Shown here: one piece after another, positions 58,574 through 64,000 of the stretch
Layout of the letters: each line of letters opens with the position of its first letter
How positions within the stretch are numbered: position 1 is the first letter of the stretch
DNA from: Amycolatopsis palatopharyngis
Lineage (GTDB): Bacteria; Actinomycetota; Actinomycetes; Mycobacteriales; Pseudonocardiaceae
Direction of reading: 5' to 3'
DNA: 64,000 nucleotides
NCBI RefSeq assembly: GCF_003385185.1
Contig: NZ_PQHZ01000009.1
Location: 1 to 64,000, forward strand
Program-made: the position numbers and the translations under genes
Notes under the pieces: generated by a model
Told to the model about the DNA's origin: nothing
What the model saw: only the letters and a program-made list of their open reading frames with translations
Database searches by the model: none

Positions 58574-60249
58574 GTCGCGCTCTCCCTGCCTCCAGAAGGC
58601 GCCAGGTCGTATTGCTTCAGATCGATGCCGTAGGCAGCAGCTGCCGCCTGTGTCGCGGCGTTGGTGTCACGGGTCCGAAACGCGCGTCGTAGGGCGTCCT
58701 CGATGTCCGCATCGATCTCTTCGGGCTTGGGTACCCGGATGCGTTTGAGATACTGGGCTTGGAATCGAAGGGTGCCGCCCCGCATCCGCACGCAGTACGC
58801 CTCGATGAATGCTTGGGCGATCTGGGATAACAGGATGCCGCCGAGGACCTCCATGTCCCAGGTATCAGAGATGACGTAGTACAAGTTGTGGTGGGGGTAG
58901 TAGCCGCCCGTCTCTAGCACGGGGTGGATGGTCGTCTTCATGTCTTGGAGGAGCAGCTTCGACTTGCCGGTGAGGCTGGACTGCACCTTGTCGATCGTGC
59001 GGTACCAGGACCGGGGGTCCTTCTTTGCCACGAACCGCTCACGCAGACTCGGATGGTTAGACAAGTACGCCGCCATCTGGGGATAGTCGGCGAGCGATAC
59101 GAGCGACCCGTCCTCGGCCCACGGATTGATCAGGTAGTTGCCCTGCCACTCGAACTTGCCGGACATGAGGTCGCGGCGCATTGCGAGCGGGAGAGCACGG
59201 TCTGATTCCACAACAGTCGGGTCCTGGATGACGTACACCTTGTCCGCTCCGGTCGCGACCCCAATGGAGACCTTCGTCTGGGTGTTCAGGTCATGTAGAG
59301 GACCGAAATGGTCATTGAGGTATTCGATCAGCGCCAGCCGCGCGGGGGAGCCAGTGGGCCACGATTCATCGCCGTCGAACCAGTGCGGAAGCCGATGAGC
59401 CGTCACCCCTTTGCCGACGAATTCCTCGAAACCGTCGTCCTGGGCAGCCTTCGCCAGCGCGTTCGCGCTGGCAGCCCCGAACTCACTGGTCGTGTCAGCA
59501 ACGACGGCTGAGGCCTGAGCGTGGTTGCCGAGCACCGTAATCGCTGGGTACGCCGAGACCGACAGCTCGAACGCGTCGACGTCGTGCATCGTCCAGATGT
59601 GCTCAACGGCGTAGTTGTGAGCCACCAGTTTGCGCAGGTCAGACCCGTACTGGTTCCGCATCCACCGGTCGGCGCAGATGAAGCCGACCTTGCCATCGGG
59701 CTTCAACAGGCGAAGTGACCGTTCGATGAACCCGACGAAGATGTCACCACGGCCGCGCATCGTCAGCCACGTACTGCGGTACCGCGCTGCGAGGTCATCC
59801 GAGAGATCGTCATAACGGATGTATGGCGGATTACCGATCACCACGTCAGCGGCATTGTAGTCCACCTCGGGTAGCAGGAAGTCGGCGTGGTTGATCCACT
59901 CTGCAGCGAGCGCCGCTGCGGTCGACCCAGGTGCACCGGCTGTGATCAAGAGGTCACGACAGAGCGCACGAGAGATCTCCACGTGCTCGGCTTGGAGGTC
60001 GTACGCTCGGATCGCATCACCAAGCGAGGCGAGGTCGCGTTCGTAGGTGCGGGCGCTTGTAATGAGGCGCTCGACGACGGTTCCAAGGAATGCCCCGGAA
60101 CCGCACGATGGTTCCACGAGGTGGAGTGAACCAAGATCACGGTCGGCGGTGTACCCGGTCAGATCGAGCAGTACCTCGACCACCCATCGACGGGTAAACA
60201 CCTCGCCGTAGTTTTGGATGGCGGGGGTCGCTACAAGTGTCACGGGCAC
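58570..60249 (-). CDS. N6-adenine DNA methyltransferase of the R-M pair
   Basis: 559 residues. SAM motif I is LVEPSCGSGAFLG (near residue 47) and the catalytic motif IV is NPPY (140-143). The order places it in the gamma class, as for M.PaeR7I. A C-terminal target-recognition region with LKRIRVPKPEEIDADIEDAL resembles Type II/IIG methylases. It protects host DNA from the coupled endonuclease. The GTG start at 60249 or 60243 lacks a clear ribosome site. Confidence 0.92.
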   Translation of the reverse strand: MPVTLVATPAIQNYGEVFTRRWVVEVLLDLTGYTADRDLGSLHLVEPSCGSGAFLGTVVERLITSARTYERDLASLGDAIRAYDLQAEHVEISRALCRDLLITAGAPGSTAAALAAEWINHADFLLPEVDYNAADVVIGNPPYIRYDDLSDDLAARYRSTWLTMRGRGDIFVGFIERSLRLLKPDGKVGFICADRWMRNQYGSDLRKLVAHNYAVEHIWTMHDVDAFELSVSAYPAITVLGNHAQASAVVADTTSEFGAASANALAKAAQDDGFEEFVGKGVTAHRLPHWFDGDESWPTGSPARLALIEYLNDHFGPLHDLNTQTKVSIGVATGADKVYVIQDPTVVESDRALPLAMRRDLMSGKFEWQGNYLINPWAEDGSLVSLADYPQMAAYLSNHPSLRERFVAKKDPRSWYRTIDKVQSSLTGKSKLLLQDMKTTIHPVLETGGYYPHHNLYYVISDTWDMEVLGGILLSQIAQAFIEAYCVRMRGGTLRFQAQYLKRIRVPKPEEIDADIEDALRRAFRTRDTNAATQAAAAAYGIDLKQYDLAPSGGRESAT

Positions 60250-60312
60250 AGCTTAGGGACCAGCACTGTCGGTCCCTACGTAGACACGCCCCAAGACGTT
60301 CAAACGTGGTGG

Positions 60313-60415
60313 ACCGGCAACGGATGTGGGCATGTTCGTAACCGAGCGGTCGAAGGTCCGCACGCCGACCGGCGCGGAGCTGGACCGGATCGCCGTAACC
60401 AACGGCCGGTTAGTC
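60313..60415 (+). pseudogene. Duplicated 3' fragment of the DUF2637 gene
   Basis: MFVTERSKVRTPTGAELDRIAVTNG is readable here (frame from 60332) and mirrors YVTEHSKGRTPTGAELDRIAGTN of the DUF2637 gene. At DNA level 60359-60393 is identical to 57719-57753 (35 bp), and GCAACGGATGTGGGC recurs at 60317 and 57676. The copy has small deletions and no intact frame. It lies just beyond the restriction-modification pair, as if the module had split or duplicated this sequence. Confidence 0.75.
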
Positions 60416-60500
60416 AGCGGGCCTGCCTATGACTCTGGCCCGCTGACTGACCTTGGCGCGAAGGTCCCGCCGCAACGGGGGTTTGCATTCGGCTGGAAAC

Positions 60501-60875
60501 CTATGCGGCGTAAGCGATCGCGTCGAACTCGTGCTTCGCGACGCCATCCTGAAACGCGGCAACCTCGGCCTCGGTGAACGCCAGCTCGACGCCCGCCCAG
60601 CCGCTACGTCGGAAGAGGTGTATCCCGTCCTCGCGGCGCGTGATCTCCAGGCAGAGACCACCGGTCTCGCCCGCACGAGAGCCGACGAGGTAGGCGTCGA
60701 ACTCCTCGGCGGTGAACACGAGCCGATGGTCATCGGCCGCGCCGAAGGTGGTCTTGTCGTCGCGCAGCTCGACCCAGCCGTTCCGGCGGGCAACACGCAC
60801 GCATTGCTTTTCGGGGTCGCTGCGAGTCGCCTTGCGGAACTCGACTTCTGCGAAGGTGGGTCGAGTGGTCTTCAT
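60501..60875 (-). CDS. Double DUF397 protein
   Basis: 124 residues, twice the usual DUF397 length. Two halves each follow the pattern: FRKATRSDPEKQCVRVARRNGWVELRDDK with LVFTAEEFDAYL, then GLCLEITRREDGIHLFRR with LAFTEAEVAAFQDGV. It probably arose by internal duplication. The start is ATG 60875 with AGGGAG 8 nt upstream; it follows the XRE gene by 29 bp in the same direction, the usual pair order. Confidence 0.8.
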   Translation of the reverse strand: MKTTRPTFAEVEFRKATRSDPEKQCVRVARRNGWVELRDDKTTFGAADDHRLVFTAEEFDAYLVGSRAGETGGLCLEITRREDGIHLFRRSGWAGVELAFTEAEVAAFQDGVAKHEFDAIAYAA

Positions 60876-60904
60876 ACTGCGATCTCCCTGGGGGTTGGGG
60901 TGTT

Positions 60905-61780
60905 TCATTCGGTGAACTCGCGCACGACCTTCTTCATGAACGTGCGGCTCTCATCGAAGCGAAGTGCGGCGTTGGTGAGACGCGCCCAGGCTGACTCGTA
61001 GGCGGATAACGCCTTCTTGTCGTCCAGGTAACGAATCTCGCCTTCGCCCTCGGTGTACGCGAGTTCGAGTGGCCCGGCCGCGCCGGGCGACGGGACGCGA
61101 AGCAAGGTGAACCGGTTGCCGATCGCCGAGCGGCGGCCAGGTGGCACGTCGTACGGCATCACCTGGATCATCACGTTGGGGCGGTTCGAGAGCGCGACCA
61201 GATGCTCGATCTGCTCGCGCATCACATCCTTCGGAGCCCACAGGCGTCGCAGGCACGATTCGCTCAAGACGAACAGGACGCTGGGTGGCTCGGTCCTGTC
61301 GAGGATGTCCTGCCGCGAGAGCCGAGCCTGCACCAAGTCCTCGATGGTCACGCCATCGGCCGTTGGGCGGTCGGCATGCATGGCTCGGGCGTATGCCTCG
61401 GTCTGCAACAGGCCGGGCACGACCTCGACCTCAGTCGAGCGCATCTGGTCTACGTGCTTCTCCAGGTCGACCAGCAACCGCAGGTCTTCTGCGTAGACCC
61501 TGTTGTGGCCCGTGGACCAGAACCCGCGCTTGTGGTTGTCGCGCCGGAGATCTCGCAGCGACTCCAGATAGCCCTCGTCTTTGAAGCCGAGCCCTTGCGC
61601 GAGGAGTACAAGGTCGCCGGGCGAGATGCTGCTACCGCCGCTGATCAGACTGGCGATCCGAGGTTGACTGGTCTCGATGAGCTTCGCGGCCTCGGCCTGC
61701 GAGACTCCTGCACTCTCGATCATGTGCGCGATCTCGCGCCCGAGCAGCAGCTTCTTCGCCGTGCGAACAGTTGGTGCCAT
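60905..61780 (-). CDS. XRE family regulator with DUF5753
   Basis: 291 residues. An N-terminal helix-turn-helix (IAHMIESAGVSQAEAAKLIETSQPRIASL region, 17-45) and the DUF5753 domain with EVEVVPGLLQTEAYARAM and MIQVMPYDVPPG. The start is ATG 61780 (MAPTVRTAKK). It is the second XRE-DUF5753/DUF397 pair in the window, unrelated in sequence detail to the one near 41.6 kb. It may control the divergent small genes at 62-64 kb (inference). Confidence 0.9.
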   Translation of the reverse strand: MAPTVRTAKKLLLGREIAHMIESAGVSQAEAAKLIETSQPRIASLISGGSSISPGDLVLLAQGLGFKDEGYLESLRDLRRDNHKRGFWSTGHNRVYAEDLRLLVDLEKHVDQMRSTEVEVVPGLLQTEAYARAMHADRPTADGVTIEDLVQARLSRQDILDRTEPPSVLFVLSESCLRRLWAPKDVMREQIEHLVALSNRPNVMIQVMPYDVPPGRRSAIGNRFTLLRVPSPGAAGPLELAYTEGEGEIRYLDDKKALSAYESAWARLTNAALRFDESRTFMKKVVREFTE

Positions 61781-61986
61781 TAATGCGCCTCTCTCGTGGG
61801 CTTGATGAGCGGCATTCCGAGCAGGGCGATTCCTCCTTCCATCACAGAGGGTATCGCCTAGCGCCACTCGATTGGACAGGTGCTCAAGGCTTGATAATAG
61901 AGCCGAGCTGTATCAGACTGCATATCTACCAGGCGAAAATGGCCCGGTTCAGGATGTGGAGACAGTAGCTTATAAGAGAGGCACCT

Positions 61987-62232
61987 ATGCAGACACCCCC
62001 CGCCATCACGAATACGCCCCCGACCAGGAGAGATGTCGGTTGTACCGACGGCTTTAAGCGGCCGAAGAAGGTCACCACCTACCTCGGCGGCGACCGCGTT
62101 GTCCTCCTTGCGCCCCCGGCTGAGGCGGCGCTGATGACTCCCGAGGCCGCGCGAGAGCTTGCCGACCACCTGAACGAGCACGCCGACGACGTCGAGACCC
62201 GGCGGCGGGTCGTGCCCTTCGCACGCCGATGA
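61987..62232 (+). CDS. Small hypothetical protein
   Basis: 81 residues, no recognised family. A polar N-terminus is followed by [21 protein letters not shown] and [19 protein letters not shown], a short alpha/beta pattern. GAGAGG stands 5 nt before ATG 61987, and an AT-rich promoter-like stretch (TAGCTTATAAG) lies just upstream. It is divergent from the XRE regulator, so it is a candidate target. Confidence 0.65.
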   Translation: MQTPPAITNTPPTRRDVGCTDGFKRPKKVTTYLGGDRVVLLAPPAEAALMTPEAARELADHLNEHADDVETRRRVVPFARR

Positions 62233-62374
62233 GACCAGCCCGGCCGACCTGCGGATCCCCAGGCGGGGCGAGCCGGGCCCATGTGGCGGGCGGCGCGACG
62301 TCGAGTCTGACGGTTCCCGCAAATACCAGACTCCGCGCGCCGCTCGCCGCCCCTCAATCAGGACGAGGTGAACG

Positions 62375-62860
62375 ATGACCATCGAGGCCGAGCGCCTGTT
62401 CGTCACGTGGTTCCGCAGCGGAACCGACGGCCAGGACCACGCCATCACCGATGAGGCGAACGCGCTGGCGCACGAGCGCTGCGAGGACGCCGAGGCCGTC
62501 TGCGGGCACGTCGTGACCCCGGTGTCGCTGACCTTCCCTCCTGGACCGCGCTGTCCCGCGTGCGTGCGGTTCGTCCGCGCTCGCGAGACGCTGCGCGACT
62601 TCGATCTGTGGATGGACAGCTCACCCCGCCGTAGCCGCAAGCCGTCCTTCCTACGGCGGCTGTTCGCAAAGCCCCCTGTCCGATCCGTTGCCGCCGAGGC
62701 AATCCCCCGAGCGGATCGGCCAGGGCCAGACCACGGCGGCCCCGTTGAGACCCCGACCTCCGACGGGGCCGCCGTGCACCACCCCCCAAGGAATGATCAT
62801 GGTCACGCCGCCCACCAGCGAAGAAGCCCCGCACATCGCCGCCCTGCGTCGGGCGGTTGA
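62375..62860 (+). CDS. Hypothetical protein with Cys/His motif
   Basis: 161 residues. The N-terminal 90 residues look genuine: FVTWFRSGTDGQDHAIT and a CGHVV-x12-CPACVRF Cys/His cluster that may bind zinc. The C-terminal third is low-complexity His/Pro/Arg and overlaps the next gene by 62 nt, so the frame there may have shifted or decayed. GAGGTG lies 4 nt before ATG 62375. No family recognised. Confidence 0.5.
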   Translation: MTIEAERLFVTWFRSGTDGQDHAITDEANALAHERCEDAEAVCGHVVTPVSLTFPPGPRCPACVRFVRARETLRDFDLWMDSSPRRSRKPSFLRRLFAKPPVRSVAAEAIPRADRPGPDHGGPVETPTSDGAAVHHPPRNDHGHAAHQRRSPAHRRPASGG

Positions 62861-63167
62861 ACTCGGGTTCCAGTTCAAGCCGCTCGCGTTCAAGCCCGAG
62901 GACGGTGGAGTACCGGCGGCGCTCTACGCCGAACGCTGGTCGCGTGACGGGGTGGTCGAGACCATCACCATGCAGGGGATGACGGAGGCCATCGCCGCGC
63001 GCATCCGCGTCGAGGACTACCCGCACGGCGATCCGATCTGGCAGCTCGCGGGCACGGTTGCCGAGGTCATCGCCGAACTGCTCGCCCTACCTGCGCACGA
63101 TTCCCCCGGTGCGCCGACCCTCGCCCGTCGGGCGTCCAGCTCCCTATGGCTACCTGGCGACTCGTGA
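62799..63167 (+). CDS. Small hypothetical protein
   Basis: 122 residues. A mixed fold with HIAALRRAVELGFQFKPLAFK, a Trp-containing strand YAERWSRDGVVETI and the helical end GTVAEVIAELLALP. AAGGA stands 6 nt before ATG 62799; ATG 62793 is also in frame. It overlaps the previous gene and its stop overlaps the next start as GTGA, implying one operon. No family recognised. Confidence 0.6.
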   Translation: MVTPPTSEEAPHIAALRRAVELGFQFKPLAFKPEDGGVPAALYAERWSRDGVVETITMQGMTEAIAARIRVEDYPHGDPIWQLAGTVAEVIAELLALPAHDSPGAPTLARRASSSLWLPGDS

Positions 63168-63376
63168 CGCCGCAGTGGCCGTCGACCGAATGGCCCGGCT
63201 CCGAGTGGCCCGGCTACTTCACGCGGACGCTGCTGCACCACGTGGAGGCCAACAACTCCGAACGACTGTCGCCCGTTCTCGGCATCGCTGACTGCGGTGC
63301 CGTCTGCATCCGCCCGCGCAAGGGCGGCGACTACTCGTGGTGCTCACCCTGCCCGAAATGTTTCCCCCAACGCTGA
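63164..63376 (+). CDS. Small Cys-rich hypothetical protein
   Basis: 70 residues from GTG 63164 (76 from ATG 63146). Trp/Pro-rich start (VTPQWPSTEWPGSEWPGYF), then ADCGAVCIRPRKGGDYSWC and SPCPKCF, five Cys that could hold a metal or disulfides. The GTGA overlap with the preceding gene favours the GTG start. No family recognised. Confidence 0.55.
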   Translation: MTPQWPSTEWPGSEWPGYFTRTLLHHVEANNSERLSPVLGIADCGAVCIRPRKGGDYSWCSPCPKCFPQR

Positions 63377-63486
63377 GTAGGCAGATCGGCCCCGCAGGAC
63401 CACTCGGCTAGTCCAGTGACGCCGTGATCCATCGCCGATACGTTCGATTGGTCAGGGAAAATCGCAGATCAGGAGGAGTGAAGCCG

Positions 63487-64000
63487 ATGAAGCACGACTA
63501 CCGGATCGAGGGTCACGTGAACGGGCGGCACGTGCTCGGGCGCGGCTCGGGAGAGATCGACCCATCGACCGGCGTCAGCGAGATGGACGTGCGCTTCGAG
63601 CGGATGGCCGACGGGTGGGACCCGCGCACGATCGTGCTGATGTGTTGCGACCGTGCGCTGATCATGGCTGCTCAGGAGACGATGGGAACGGTCGGCATGT
63701 ACCGGGCCTCCGGCGGGGTGCTGTCGATCGGCGGACATCTGCCGGGCAACTCGCGCGACAGCGTGATGCGCACCGCCGACGGTGAGCTGATGGCGCACGT
63801 GCAGGCCACCTCGATGACCGACTTCCGCGCAGAGGAGGCGTTCGACCACTCGCGCATCGAGGGCGGGTTCTCCCACCTGCAGCGCGGGATCAACGGGATC
63901 AAGCACATCCCGGCGTTCGACGGCGTGATGATGCAGGCCGGACCGAACCTCGTGGTCGTCACGACCCGATTCAGTGCTGAACTGGAGGACGGCAGCACCA
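63487..64000 (+). CDS. Hypothetical protein, cut by the window edge
   Basis: 171 codons are open to the end of the window with no stop. The product is beta-rich with alternating polar/hydrophobic strands (YRIEGHVNGRHVLGRGSGEI, MDVRFERMADGWDP, GGVLSIGGHLPGNSRDS), and starts MKHDYRIEG. AGGAGG lies 10 nt before ATG 63487. GC-rich codon use supports a real gene. No family recognised; the missing 3' part may reveal it. Confidence 0.6.
   Translation, partial: MKHDYRIEGHVNGRHVLGRGSGEIDPSTGVSEMDVRFERMADGWDPRTIVLMCCDRALIMAAQETMGTVGMYRASGGVLSIGGHLPGNSRDSVMRTADGELMAHVQATSMTDFRAEEAFDHSRIEGGFSHLQRGINGIKHIPAFDGVMMQAGPNLVVVTTRFSAELEDGST

Overview
The window is high-GC actinobacterial chromosome, most likely from the family Pseudonocardiaceae (Amycolatopsis/Saccharomonospora/Prauserella type). 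This is inferred from the high GC third positions, the fhaA-fhaB-pstP-rodA-pbpA-pknA-pknB cluster followed by trpG, a class E sortase, crgA, a Rv0010c-like gene, a rhomboid protease and ppiA (the conserved order close to dnaA/oriC), and several actinobacteria-only families (SCO5389, DUF2020, DUF2637, DUF397/DUF5753).

Left part (0.1-10.6 kb): metabolic genes. An MFS transporter overlaps a GH1 beta-glucosidase and lies opposite a TetR regulator with a palindromic operator. Then come a D-threonine-aldolase-like PLP enzyme, a sugar-lactone oxidase, an NAD(P)-binding protein, a mycothiol-type isomerase-like protein and two coupled malyl-CoA lyase/thioesterase-like genes.

10.6-20.2 kb: a long minus-strand operon encoding a peptide-type ABC importer (binding lipoprotein, two permeases, two ATPases) with an aldehyde dehydrogenase, an SDR and an amidase. 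A divergent FadR-type regulator has a matching TGGT-N3-ACCA operator between them. Every junction from the lipoprotein to the amidase is a 4-nt start/stop overlap. The two places where permease junctions would otherwise leave gaps are filled exactly by tiny coupled ORFs, two of them tandem 74-bp copies. This is the most unusual feature seen.

20.2-30.8 kb: exported and surface functions: patatin-like lipase, a thioester-forming surface protein with an LAQTG sorting signal, a Cys/Met PLP enzyme, a secreted SGNH hydrolase, a penicillin acylase with a discoidin domain, a fatty acid desaturase, an FKBP, a small secreted protein, and tRNA-Leu(CAG) whose 3' end and terminator are duplicated.

30.9-53.2 kb: the cell-growth signalling cluster (fhaA to pknB). 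It is interrupted before trpG by a small accessory block (XRE/DUF5753 + DUF397, MntA-HepT toxin-antitoxin, ABC transporter remnant). The conserved neighbourhood then continues with trpG, ferredoxin-NADP reductase, an SCO5389 homologue, a luciferase-like oxidoreductase, sortase E, crgA, a PH-like membrane protein preceded by two perfect DnaA boxes, rhomboid, ppiA and a CwsA-position membrane protein.

53.2-57 kb: M14 carboxypeptidase, membrane proteins and a SigK-type ECF sigma factor without an adjacent anti-sigma gene. 57-64 kb: accessory DNA with a DUF2637 gene, a PaeR7I/XhoI-like restriction-modification pair flanked by a duplicated piece of that DUF2637 gene, a second XRE/DUF5753 + (double) DUF397 pair, and a run of small unrecognised genes, the last cut by the window edge. 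No rRNA, insertion sequence transposase or CRISPR array was seen.
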